Assembly: GCA_030445695.1 (NCBI GenBank)
Contig: JASUTF010000006.1
Location: 1 to 34,665, forward strand
DNA: 34,665 nucleotides
DNA from: Candidatus Iainarchaeum sp.
GTDB taxonomy: Archaea; Iainarchaeota; Iainarchaeia; JAADDC01
Reading direction: 5' to 3'
The notes under the pieces were generated by a model, which did not search any database, had not been told where the DNA came from, and worked only from the letters and a program-made list of their open reading frames with translations. The stretch's first letter is position 1; each line of letters opens with the position of its first letter. A program made the translations under genes and the position numbers. This document shows positions 16,376-25,193 of the stretch, piece after piece.

Positions 16376-16878
16376 TCATCTCCCTCCAGATCAAGTGTTT
16401 CTACCTCTATTTCCTCCTCTTCTTCCTTCTTCTCGCCTTCCTCACGGCGACGGGGCGGGGCAGGGACGACCTCCTCCACGCTCTCCGCTCCAAGCACGAA
16501 GGCAAGGTTTTCGAGACGGCGGAGCAACTCAACTTTAGGCCCGACGATCTTTAAAACCTCCCCCACGATGCCCACTTCGTCGTTGCGCATACGCAGGCGG
16601 CCCACCACGTCCACGGTGTCCCCGATCTCCACTTCCCGGGCGGCGTCGGCGAGGGGGTCAAAGAAGACAACGGACACCGTTCCGGTAAGGTCGTCAAGGG
16701 TGAGGCGCACGTACTCGTCGCCGACTATCTTGTTCACCACTATGCCCCAGACGTGCACCCGCTTTGCAAGGACACCGTTCTCCATGCGGAAGAACTGGAT
16801 CCCGTCCTTCTCCTCAGGAACGGCGGAGGCGATGAACGAAAGGGGGACATGATAGGCAACGGCACGCATCATAATCAT
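16369..16878 (-). CDS. OB-fold nucleic-acid-binding protein (RPA-associated type)
   Basis: KRVHVWGIVVNKIVGDEYVRLTLDDLTGTVSVVFFDPLADAAREVEIGDTVDVVGRLR; acidic C-terminus. Exact start uncertain (16911 to 16869). Confidence 0.75.
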   Translation of the reverse strand: MIMMRAVAYHVPLSFIASAVPEEKDGIQFFRMENGVLAKRVHVWGIVVNKIVGDEYVRLTLDDLTGTVSVVFFDPLADAAREVEIGDTVDVVGRLRMRNDEVGIVGEVLKIVGPKVELLRRLENLAFVLGAESVEEVVPAPPRRREEGEKKEEEEEIEVETLDLEGDEW

Positions 16879-16916
16879 ATGGGCGTTGAGATTTAAAGGG
16901 GGGGCTTCCATTTATG

Positions 16917-18116
16917 GGCATGAAGATTCAGGACGCCAAAGTTCGCATCGTTCTGAACTCGAAGGCACAGCCCACGCTCGAGGTCATCTTCAGGGGAGCG
17001 GGGTGGCGGGTGGAGGCGTCTTCCCCCTCAGGAACGTCCGCGGGCAGCCATGAGGCGCAGGCGTGGCCCCGCGCGAAGACGGTGGACGAGGCCGTCAGGA
17101 AGTCCGCCGAGATCCTCGTGAGAGACGTGTTCCCGGAGATCGTCGGAAAGGATCTGGAGCCCGCAGAGGTCGACGAGCTCCTGGAAAAAATAGACGGGAC
17201 GGAACGCTTCGAGAGGATAGGCGGAAACGCTGCCCTCGCCGTCTCCATAGCGGCGGTAAAGGGGTTTGCGTGGGAGAACGAGCTGGAATACTTCGAAGCG
17301 GTGGCGGAAGCATACGGTTTCGAGCCGCGACCCGTAAAGCCGCTGGAGAACTTCATAGGTGGGGGAGCACACGGGGGTGCCACGGACATCCAAGAATTCT
17401 TGATGGCCCTGAACGCGGAGGACATGCGAGAGAACATCCTCGTCCTCTCCTGGGCCTACAGGGAACTGAAGGAGATGCTGAAGGAGAGGGACCCGAGGTT
17501 CGAGGGGACCCTGACGCTGGAGAGTGCATACGTGACGTACCTCTCCACGGACGGAATTCTTGAGACGCTGGGGATCATGCGGGACATTCTGCACGACGCC
17601 GGCTACGAGGCAGCCCTGGGGATCGACGCGGCGGCAAACGAGATGTGGGACGGGGAAAAATACGTCTGGCGGAAGGAGGGCGTGGAGAGAACGACGGAGG
17701 AGCAGGCAGCCCTCATGGAGACGCTGGCGGAGAGGTACGAGTTGGCATACATGGAAGACCCGTTCCACGAGGACGCGTTTGACGAATTCAAGGCCCTGCA
17801 GTCAAAGGTGCGAACGGTCATCACGGGAGATGACCTCTTTGTCACCAACGCGAAACGCATAGAGCGGGGCAAGGGGATAAAGGGTGCTCTGATAAAGCTG
17901 AACCAAGCGGGGAGCGTTTCAAGAACCGTGGAGGCGGTGAAGGCGGCCAGAAGGCAGGAGATGGTCGTTACCGTGTCCCACCGCTCCGGGGAGACGGACG
18001 ACCCGTTCCTCTCGCACTTCGCTGTGGGCGTGGGCGCCGACTACGCGAAGATAGGTGCCGCGGGAATACGGATCGTGAAACTGAACGAGCTACTGCGTAT
18101 CAGCGAACTGCTTTGA
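16917..18116 (+). CDS. Divergent enolase
   Basis: YMEDPFHEDAFDEF, VITGDDLFVTN, ALIKLNQAGSV, VSHRSGETDDPF, DYAKIGAAG; divergent N-terminal NSKAQPTLEV. Confidence 0.88.
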   Translation, partial: GMKIQDAKVRIVLNSKAQPTLEVIFRGAGWRVEASSPSGTSAGSHEAQAWPRAKTVDEAVRKSAEILVRDVFPEIVGKDLEPAEVDELLEKIDGTERFERIGGNAALAVSIAAVKGFAWENELEYFEAVAEAYGFEPRPVKPLENFIGGGAHGGATDIQEFLMALNAEDMRENILVLSWAYRELKEMLKERDPRFEGTLTLESAYVTYLSTDGILETLGIMRDILHDAGYEAALGIDAAANEMWDGEKYVWRKEGVERTTEEQAALMETLAERYELAYMEDPFHEDAFDEFKALQSKVRTVITGDDLFVTNAKRIERGKGIKGALIKLNQAGSVSRTVEAVKAARRQEMVVTVSHRSGETDDPFLSHFAVGVGADYAKIGAAGIRIVKLNELLRISELL

Positions 18117-19451
18117 CCTCTTCTTCCTATACTTCTTCCACAGGTAGAGCGCCTTCAGGGCACGGACCGCGTCCTCAGGGGCGTCGTATGCCGGAATCCC
18201 TGCCGAGTTGAGGGCACGTATGGCCTCCTCCGTGCGTTCCCCACCAACCATGGCAACTACAAGGGGCTTTCTACCGTCGTAGGTGCGTTTTATCCCCTCC
18301 GCAAGTTCCAGGGGGTCGCAGACGGCCGTCTCACAGTACAGTAAAGCCATCGAGTGGATGTTCGGGTTCGCCTGAGCGATCTCCAGTGCACCCATGTAGG
18401 AATCCACGTCCGCCATACCCGTTATGTCCACGGGGTTGCGGAAGGAACCGAAGGGGGGCATTACCCGCCTGAACGCCGCAAGATCGGGGCCGTCATAGAG
18501 TTTTACCCCTTCCTCCTGGGCGGCGTCAGTTGCAAGGACTCCGATGCCCCCGCCGTTGGTTATGATAACCGTGTTCTCGCCCCTTGGTTCTGGGAGTTCT
18601 GAAAGTGCCCTCGCCATCACGAAGGCGTCCCGGACTGTCCTGGCCCGGATCACACCGACCTGACGGAAGACGCCGTCATAAACAAGGTCCGAACCCGCCA
18701 GGGAGCCAGTGTGGGACGCGGCGGCCTTGGCACCGCGCTCAGAGCGGCCCGCCTTTATCACAACGATGGGCTTCCCGTTCCGCCTCACTGCCTCCATGAA
18801 CGCCCTCCCGTCGTGAACCCCCTCCATGTATATGACGATGACCCTCGTCTCCGGATCGGAGTCGAAGAAGTCCAGGAGATCCTCGTCAGAAACATCCGCC
18901 TTGTTCCCCACGGAAACGATCGCTGAAAGGCCTATCTCCTCCGTCTGGGTCCAGCCCATGAGGGCAATGCCCAGCGCACCGGACTGCGATATAAGGGCGA
19001 TCTTGCCCTTCTGTATGTTCTCCGGACCGAAGGTGGCGTTCAGCCGGGCGGGGGTGTAGGCAACCCCGAAGATGTTGGGGCCCAGCACGCGCATACCGTG
19101 CTTCCTTGCGATCTCAACCACGCGCTCCTCCAGCTCCCTGTTCCCCACCTCCCTGAACCCGGAGGATATGATGGCGACCCCTTTAACGCCCTTCCTGCCG
19201 CACGACTCGAGCACCTCAGGAACAAGGGGGGCGGGGACGGCAACCACGGCGAGGTCCACATCACCCGGGATCTCCTCCACGCTCCTGTAGACCTTTTTGC
19301 CCAGAATCTCGCCGCCCTTGGGATTTACGGGGTAGACCTTCCCCTTGTAGCCGTAGGAGAGGATGTTCCGGAGTATCTGATGCCCGATCTTCGAGGGGCT
19401 GTGAGATGCGCCGATCACCGCGACGCTTTGCGGGCGGAAAAAGAACTCCAT
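18090..19451 (-). CDS. Acyl-CoA synthetase (ADP-forming) alpha subunit
   Basis: FFRPQSVAVIGASHSPSKIGHQILRNILSYGYKGKVYPVNPKG; KAGRSERGAKAAASHTGSLAGSD; stands alone without adjacent beta subunit. Confidence 0.93.
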   Translation of the reverse strand: MEFFFRPQSVAVIGASHSPSKIGHQILRNILSYGYKGKVYPVNPKGGEILGKKVYRSVEEIPGDVDLAVVAVPAPLVPEVLESCGRKGVKGVAIISSGFREVGNRELEERVVEIARKHGMRVLGPNIFGVAYTPARLNATFGPENIQKGKIALISQSGALGIALMGWTQTEEIGLSAIVSVGNKADVSDEDLLDFFDSDPETRVIVIYMEGVHDGRAFMEAVRRNGKPIVVIKAGRSERGAKAAASHTGSLAGSDLVYDGVFRQVGVIRARTVRDAFVMARALSELPEPRGENTVIITNGGGIGVLATDAAQEEGVKLYDGPDLAAFRRVMPPFGSFRNPVDITGMADVDSYMGALEIAQANPNIHSMALLYCETAVCDPLELAEGIKRTYDGRKPLVVAMVGGERTEEAIRALNSAGIPAYDAPEDAVRALKALYLWKKYRKKRSKQFADTQ

Positions 19452-19494
19452 GCATAAAAATGGGGATCGCAGTTAAAGGGGTTATCGTTGCCAC

Positions 19495-19520
19495 GATCCG
19501 GTGGTTATCTCACCGGGATC
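19495..19520. repeat. Inverted repeat in divergent promoter region
   Basis: gatccggtg-gttatct-caccgGgatc (9 pairs with one bulged G), between acd (-) and the gene starting at 19583 (+). Confidence 0.6.
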
Positions 19521-19582
19521 CGCCGTTCATTCCGGGCGTCCGCTGAGTATATTTATACGGAGATTACCGCAAAATATTATTG

Positions 19583-20122
19583 ATGTTCGTAATAGCCCGT
19601 GACAGGCGGGCGGGCAGGTCCACGGTTCACTACCTTCCGGACGGAGGAGTGGTGAGTATAGACGACGCAACGCTGCTCGCCCGCATGGGCGACACGGTCA
19701 TTGTCCAGACGGGGAGGGACAAGTACACGGTGAACGCACCCGGCTCCGTAAACATGACGGAACGCGTCCTCCACTTCGTCCCCTTCCACAAGCTTCTCGA
19801 GCCGGAGGAGAGCGGAGACGTCATTGACAATCTGAGGCGTCTCGAAGAGATTGCGTGGAGCGAGGAAATGCCCGACGAGGTGCGCAGGTTCGTTCGGCTC
19901 TACGCGGCGCTCTACGGCCTGAAGATACTGGACAAGGTGCCTGCGAGCTTCAAGGAGTCCGTTGCCCTCACGGTCTCCCGCCTGTCCGGGGAGCCCATAG
20001 GGAAGCTCATATCCGAGAAGGAGGCGGTGATGAGAAACCTTCAGGAGGAGCTCGAGAACGCCCTCCGGAGCATGAGGCCGGAGCACCTGAACGCCGCGGT
20101 GAACGCCGTCATCGCGGTTTAA
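19583..20122 (+). CDS. Hypothetical protein
   Basis: ATG 19583, TATA-like gtatatttatac about 30 nt upstream; MFVIARDRRAGRSTVHYLPDGGVVSIDDATLLARMGDTVIVQTGRDKYTV. Confidence 0.7.
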   Translation: MFVIARDRRAGRSTVHYLPDGGVVSIDDATLLARMGDTVIVQTGRDKYTVNAPGSVNMTERVLHFVPFHKLLEPEESGDVIDNLRRLEEIAWSEEMPDEVRRFVRLYAALYGLKILDKVPASFKESVALTVSRLSGEPIGKLISEKEAVMRNLQEELENALRSMRPEHLNAAVNAVIAV

Positions 20123-20663
20123 CGATCGCCTGCATTCTCTGAACGACGATATCCGCCTCGGGATAGATCTTCGTTAGTACAAGACGCATCATAGCGGGCA
20201 TGTGTTCGGGGTACCCCTCTATCCGCGTCAGGAGCGTGTCCTGCTTTATCACGTCCCTCGTCCCCTGCCGCAGTTCTATGGTCGGTATAACCGCGGACTC
20301 CGCCAGGCAGTCAGTAGCCGAAAGGTTCAGGGAGTTGGAATCGTAGCCGCGTTCCGAGTTCACGTCTATGACGAAGGACGCACGGATGCACTCGTTTCCC
20401 TCCACCGTCTGGACAATCACTTCCTTTCCCGCGGCCAGCAAAGCCATTTCAGCATACGTAACGGCAGAACTCACAGGCGTCATGTTCGTGAAGGGCATGT
20501 AGAGGCGTATAATTATTCTGTCCGAGCCGATGACGGACGCTGCAAAGTCAGGGTCCGAATGGACCTCTACCGTGTCGCCACCGCCCCTTGGGACGATTAA
20601 ATACGCGGCAACGGCAACGACCATGAGAACGGCAATGAGGATGTACTTATCACGCTTATCCAT
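20109..20663 (-). CDS. Membrane-anchored extracytoplasmic protein, unknown
   Basis: N-terminal TM YILIAVLMVVAVAAYLIV; 184 aa. Confidence 0.7.
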   Translation of the reverse strand: MDKRDKYILIAVLMVVAVAAYLIVPRGGGDTVEVHSDPDFAASVIGSDRIIIRLYMPFTNMTPVSSAVTYAEMALLAAGKEVIVQTVEGNECIRASFVIDVNSERGYDSNSLNLSATDCLAESAVIPTIELRQGTRDVIKQDTLLTRIEGYPEHMPAMMRLVLTKIYPEADIVVQRMQAIVKPR

Positions 20664-20744
20664 GTTCTACACACGGAAGGAAGATCTTAAAATTCAGTTA
20701 GAGCGAAACAAAAACAAAAGTAAAAAGGGGAAGGCCCGAGGCCT

Positions 20745-23099
20745 TCACTGGACGTTCTCCTTGAGCCATGCGATGAAGTTGCGTGCTGCGCTGCGGGTGT
20801 CCTGTGCCTCCCAGCCGGCCACCAGGATGATCTCCTGGCCGTCCACCGTGTAGAGGCCGATGATCTCCTTGTCCTGCTCGAGCTCGCTCTCGATGTCCGG
20901 GTATGCGTCCTTGACCTTCGCTGCGATCTGGTTGGCGTTCCAGCCACCGACCACGATGAGGTTGCCGGTGCTGTCCGCCTCCGTGTCGAGGATTGCCATG
21001 CCTACTGGGTCGAAGTCAAGCTTCTCGTAGTAGGTGCCCTCGACCTTGGAGACGCCCTCGATGCCCTCGATCTTGACCTCGTAGTCACCGATCTGCACTG
21101 TGTCGCCGACCTTGGCCTCGGCATGGCCTGCCTCCTCGACCTTTGTCGGCTCACCGATGAAGAACTTCAGCTTGCGCTGCTCGGTGGGCACGGAGACCTC
21201 GACCTTTCTTGTACCGCTGATGTAGAGCTCGGTACCCCAGGAGGACACACCGTTGACCGGGTCGTCGCTGTCGCTGTCAGAGTCGAACTTGTAGGTATTA
21301 GCATAGACAATGTCCGTGTCCTCGAAGTCAATCTTGTCAATGACGTAGACGTTCGTGTCAACTTCCTTGAGCACTGGTGTGATTACCATTGATACATTGC
21401 TCCAAGATGTACCGCTTGCCTCGACGACGTTGAACTCGACAATACCTGCAGAACCGTCGCTGGGATCTGTGTCAGTGACGAGGTCTATGTAGTACGGCAG
21501 CTTGCTTGACGGTGCATTATACTCGGGATTGTTGGTCTTCAGCGTGTAGTATACCTTGTTGTTCGTGGTGTCCACAATCACGAAGTAGTTGAACTCGTCA
21601 GAACCGTCGCTGTCCACGTCAAAGCCGAGTGTTTTATAGTACGCGCCGGTGCTGCCAAACTGAGCCAGCTCCACGTCGAGGTCATCTATCTCGCCGTCAA
21701 GGTCCGCGTCGTAGTCGATCTTGGGGGGGCTGCTGCTGGTGTTGACCTCCATCTTGACGTCCTTGTCGTCGATGAGGTCGTATATCGTGAAGTCCACTCC
21801 GCTTGTGAAGGACTTGTTGCCGTAAAGCGCAACGGTGTGGTCTCTGCCGTCCACGTCGCGGACAGTCGCCTTGTCACCGTCAATGACGAACTTCACCATC
21901 GGCTTGCTCTGGAAGCCCTCGAAGGCAACACCGTACTTCTCACCCGGGAACCACATGACTTCACCGGGCTTGAGGCCCTTCTCCGCACTGAGGTATGTGC
22001 TGTCCTCGTCGCCAGTGTATGCGACCTCAAACGTTATGCGGTCAGGGTCAACTTTCGTTGCTGTCAGTGTCCAGCCCTCGACAGGCTCGTCCTGCTCGCC
22101 AGAACCCTCGTCCAGCGTGAGCGTCTTGCTTGCGAGCTGGAACTTTGCAAACTTCTTCTCTGTACCTGCGAAGACCGTCTCCACAGAGATCTCGTCCTCG
22201 AGCTCACCATCGAAGTCCGTGGAGTTGTCACCCTCGACCTCGAGGACGTCGTCAGCGACCTTGCTACCGTCCTTGTAGAGCTCAACGAAGACGGACTTGT
22301 TGTCGGGGTCGATGTCAACGACCTTCAGTGTGTAGCCACCTTCAAGCTCTGTCTCACCGCCAACGGGTATCGTCTCCTCGCGCTCGGACAGTGTCAGCGT
22401 CACAGAGCCGGAGTTTCCGCTATCGGGGACAACCTTGGAGATCTTGTACGTCTTGCCAAGAATTTCAACCTCGATGCCCTTGAAGTTGTCGCTGTTGTAC
22501 TCTTTCCCGCCTGTGAAGTCGAGACCTGTAATATCAACTACGAACTTCACTGCATTTGCCTGCGTGTATGCGCGAAGCTCGGAGACCTGGGAGTCCTCTG
22601 GCTGGTAACCCTCCGCGTTGAAATAGCTCACGTCGATGCTCTCAGAAATGTATGCTTCCTCGTCCTTCCAGTCACTGCTCTCCTTGACCCTGTAGGATAC
22701 CTCCTCGTTGTCCTTAAGAGAAGGCACATCTGTTGCCGTTACCGTTATGGAAGACTTAATCTCCGCATCTGCAGGATCAAACACGACCTCTTCTCTGTCG
22801 CCGTGACCGCCGGTGACGATCTCGCCAGGAACGCTGAGCTTCACAGTTGCATCCTCAACGCTGCCGCCCTGGATCTCCGCCTCCTTGTAGGCGAGACCGG
22901 CGATCGCTGCCGCGATCTCTGCAGCTGCAACTACGTCGCTTGCGATAGCGTTTGCACCGACAACAACCTTGGACTGGAGGTACCAGTCGCGGTCTGTGGG
23001 CAGTGTGTCGCTGTGCATTGCCGCAAACGCCACTGGGACTGCCGCAACCGCAGCGGCAACACCCAGGGCCGCAAGCTTCCTAACCTTCATACTCTTCAT
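20745..23099 (-). CDS. S-layer protein
   Basis: Signal peptide MKSMKVRKLAALGVAAAVAAVPVAFA; acidic 784 aa; C-terminal NLIVVGGWNANQIAAKV...EIILVAGWEAQDTRSAARNFIAWLKEN resembles archaeal S-layer C-terminal domain. Confidence 0.88.
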   Translation of the reverse strand: MKSMKVRKLAALGVAAAVAAVPVAFAAMHSDTLPTDRDWYLQSKVVVGANAIASDVVAAAEIAAAIAGLAYKEAEIQGGSVEDATVKLSVPGEIVTGGHGDREEVVFDPADAEIKSSITVTATDVPSLKDNEEVSYRVKESSDWKDEEAYISESIDVSYFNAEGYQPEDSQVSELRAYTQANAVKFVVDITGLDFTGGKEYNSDNFKGIEVEILGKTYKISKVVPDSGNSGSVTLTLSEREETIPVGGETELEGGYTLKVVDIDPDNKSVFVELYKDGSKVADDVLEVEGDNSTDFDGELEDEISVETVFAGTEKKFAKFQLASKTLTLDEGSGEQDEPVEGWTLTATKVDPDRITFEVAYTGDEDSTYLSAEKGLKPGEVMWFPGEKYGVAFEGFQSKPMVKFVIDGDKATVRDVDGRDHTVALYGNKSFTSGVDFTIYDLIDDKDVKMEVNTSSSPPKIDYDADLDGEIDDLDVELAQFGSTGAYYKTLGFDVDSDGSDEFNYFVIVDTTNNKVYYTLKTNNPEYNAPSSKLPYYIDLVTDTDPSDGSAGIVEFNVVEASGTSWSNVSMVITPVLKEVDTNVYVIDKIDFEDTDIVYANTYKFDSDSDSDDPVNGVSSWGTELYISGTRKVEVSVPTEQRKLKFFIGEPTKVEEAGHAEAKVGDTVQIGDYEVKIEGIEGVSKVEGTYYEKLDFDPVGMAILDTEADSTGNLIVVGGWNANQIAAKVKDAYPDIESELEQDKEIIGLYTVDGQEIILVAGWEAQDTRSAARNFIAWLKENVQ

Positions 23100-23129
23100 A
23101 TTCCATCACCTTTTTGCCCAATCTATTTT

Positions 23130-23144
23130 GGGGGCTAGACCCCC
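23130..23144 (-). promoter_or_regulatory. GC hairpin in S-layer mRNA 5' leader
   Basis: ggggg-ctaga-ccccc, between TATA-like gctatttaaac (about 23168-23178) and GGTGATG ribosome-binding site (about 23102-23110) on minus strand. Confidence 0.6.
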
Positions 23145-23455
23145 TCGAATGGTAAGAGTGTTTTGCAGTTTAAATAGCTTACCGCTCGGAGGTCTCACCA
23201 AACGGAAAGAGGGTAAGGGGAATTCAACCAACGGGAGAGGGACTTCCGTCGATCGTCGAAAAAATGCAATTTTTTTACGATATCAAAGGGGCATAAAAAT
23301 GCCAATCACAGGATCTAAAGCGTGAAGAGCGGGTAAAACAGGGGATACAGCAATCATAACGGAAATCGCCGCAAAAAATGAATGGGGGAAGGCGTTTTAA
23401 TGACCCAGTAGAGAATCAAAGAGATGGTGGGAGAAAACGGGAAAATAAAGGCAGG

Positions 23456-23653
23456 TCAGGCCGACTGACCCTGTTTCTTCAGAACCCGGGTGATTCTGCC
23501 GGCAATGACGTTCCTGACGTATTTGGACGGGCGGACGCCCAGCGCGTCGAGGACCTTCTTGTTGTGCTCAAAGTCCGGCTTGAAGAGGTCCGGGTACTTC
23601 TCGAGGAGCTCATCGACCACCCTGCGTAGACGCTTTGAAACCGCCTTACCCAT
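23456..23653 (-). CDS. rps17e: 30S ribosomal protein S17e
   Basis: MGKAVSKRLRRVVDELLEKYPDLFKPDFEHNKKVLDALGVRPSKYVRNVIAGRITRVLKK. Confidence 0.93.
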   Translation of the reverse strand: MGKAVSKRLRRVVDELLEKYPDLFKPDFEHNKKVLDALGVRPSKYVRNVIAGRITRVLKKQGQSA

Positions 23654-23656
23654 GAT

Positions 23657-23857
23657 TCACACCCCTATTCTTTCAACACGACCGTCTGGATACTCCACCA
23701 AGATGACGAAGGGCAGGACGCCCTTCTCCAGCTCGATCTTGGCAAGTGTGTATGGATCCTTCACGCCCTCGGGTACCTCAACCAGTGGGGGAGCTCCAAG
23801 GGCAAGCTGGAGAGCGCGAGCAGAAAGTACTCTAGCCCTCTCGAAACGCGTGAGCAT
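23657..23857 (-). CDS. rpoK: DNA-directed RNA polymerase subunit K (Rpb6)
   Basis: MLTRFERARVLSARALQLALGAPPLVEVPEGVKDPYTLAKIELEKGVLPFVI. Confidence 0.93.
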   Translation of the reverse strand: MLTRFERARVLSARALQLALGAPPLVEVPEGVKDPYTLAKIELEKGVLPFVILVEYPDGRVERIGV

Positions 23858-24873
23858 ACTGGATTATCTGCATACAAACGTTTATATGTGTTGGGATCGC
23901 GACGGTACATCTCCCACCCCGTGAGGAAGTTCTCCCTCCCAACGGGCGTGAGGACGTTCGTGGACGCGAGGAAGGGAGCGAGGGAGAGCACGATGCGGGA
24001 GATGGCCTCGATGTATGCGTATGCGGAAATCACCTCGGAGGAAGACGAGCGCAGGGCGTATTCCTCGATGGTGCTTCCCCTTACCCGGATTCTCCTTAGC
24101 ATGTGGTTGAAGATGCCAAACAAACGTCCAACCGCCCTCTGAAGCACGCCGGGGCGTTCGGAGGAGAAGACAGGGACAACAACGTCGTAGTCCAATCCCA
24201 GCAGTTCCGCGTCGGCGAGGGGGAGCACGCCGGACCGGCCGACAGGCACAAGGCCTTCAAAGCGTTCACGGAGAACAGGATCGGTAGAGGGGAAGTTGAA
24301 AGGAATGTCCACGCTGACACGGACGCGGGAGGCCGGCAGGAGCCGGCCCCCTTTAAAAGAAAGGGTGGTGGGGTCGATGTTCAGATCGAGAACGACACGC
24401 AGGGCCTCAGACGGGACCCTGACGCGGCGAACATGGGAAAGATCAACGGCCACGCGGTGCTGGAAGTATACGTTCTCGAGGAAGACGCGGGGGACCGGTC
24501 CGTGATCCGTCCGCAGCAGGAAGGTCAGGGCGTCCCTCCAGGAGGAGAGGGGAGGAAGACGCAGGGAAGGCATGCCGTCCACTATCTCCGTGCCGATGGA
24601 TATACCCTTGTCCAGCAGGAACTGCCGCTCCGGCTCAATGAAGAGGTATGCGTTTGTCATCCTGGAGATCTCGCGCTGGAGGTCAATGAGGTAGTCCACG
24701 TCCCCCCTTACCTCGAAGGAGTATGCGTGTTCCACACCGGAGGGCGGCTCTGAAAGGTATGGGAGGATACGAGGGTCAAATAGTATGGCCGGCTCGTAAG
24801 GGTATTCCAGCGTATCGGATTCTGTGTGGACGTAGACCGTCCCGTCGTCGTATTCGACACTCTCCACCCTCAC
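23761..24873 (-). CDS. Hypothetical protein, 370 aa
   Basis: Long ORF, start MRVESVEYDDGTVYVHTESDTLEYPYEP; overlaps rpoK by 97 bp in a different frame. Confidence 0.7.
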   Translation of the reverse strand: MRVESVEYDDGTVYVHTESDTLEYPYEPAILFDPRILPYLSEPPSGVEHAYSFEVRGDVDYLIDLQREISRMTNAYLFIEPERQFLLDKGISIGTEIVDGMPSLRLPPLSSWRDALTFLLRTDHGPVPRVFLENVYFQHRVAVDLSHVRRVRVPSEALRVVLDLNIDPTTLSFKGGRLLPASRVRVSVDIPFNFPSTDPVLRERFEGLVPVGRSGVLPLADAELLGLDYDVVVPVFSSERPGVLQRAVGRLFGIFNHMLRRIRVRGSTIEEYALRSSSSEVISAYAYIEAISRIVLSLAPFLASTNVLTPVGRENFLTGWEMYRRDPNTYKRLYADNPVCSRVSRGLEYFLLALSSLPLELPHWLRYPRA

Positions 24874-24962
24874 GGGATGACAACAGAACCCCCATTTAAA
24901 AGGAAGGGGAAGGGCGTTCTTTCCCCTGATCCGCTAATAAGGATTTACACTCATATACATGC

Positions 24963-25193
24963 ATGAGGGCATACGTGCTGGTCCGCCTCCACAGGGGCGA
25001 GCGGGAACTCGTGGATTACATGAGGAAACAGGATCACGTGGAGAGGGCGGACATCGTTTACGGGGAGTACGACGTCGTGATCATAGCAAACGTAAAGGAC
25101 ATACGGGAACTCTCCCACCTTGTGCTGGACGACATAAGGAAGAGGTTTGACGTGGAGAGGACCTCCACGCTCATCGTAACGGAATCAGAGTAG
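24963..25193 (+). CDS. Lrp/AsnC ligand-binding (RAM) domain protein, stand-alone
   Basis: MRAYVLVRLHRGERELVDYMRKQDHVERADIVYGEYDVVIIANVKDIRELSHLVLDDIRK. Confidence 0.85.
   Translation: MRAYVLVRLHRGERELVDYMRKQDHVERADIVYGEYDVVIIANVKDIRELSHLVLDDIRKRFDVERTSTLIVTESE

Noticed and set aside
21837-23138. 433-aa plus-strand ORF
   Set aside because: Antisense to the S-layer gene; Leu/Val/Cys-rich sequence without recognisable domains, a shadow ORF of biased codon usage.
23258-23285. A-tract/T-tract imperfect hairpin cgtcgaaaaaatgcaatttttttacg as a small RNA or element
   Set aside because: Simple homopolymer complementarity; at most a weak bidirectional terminator between S17e and the S-layer gene.
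24873-24962. GGATGAC...CTGA on the plus strand as a C/D sRNA
   Set aside because: Only a poor C box and one CTGA, no internal D'/C' pair; region is a short divergent promoter.
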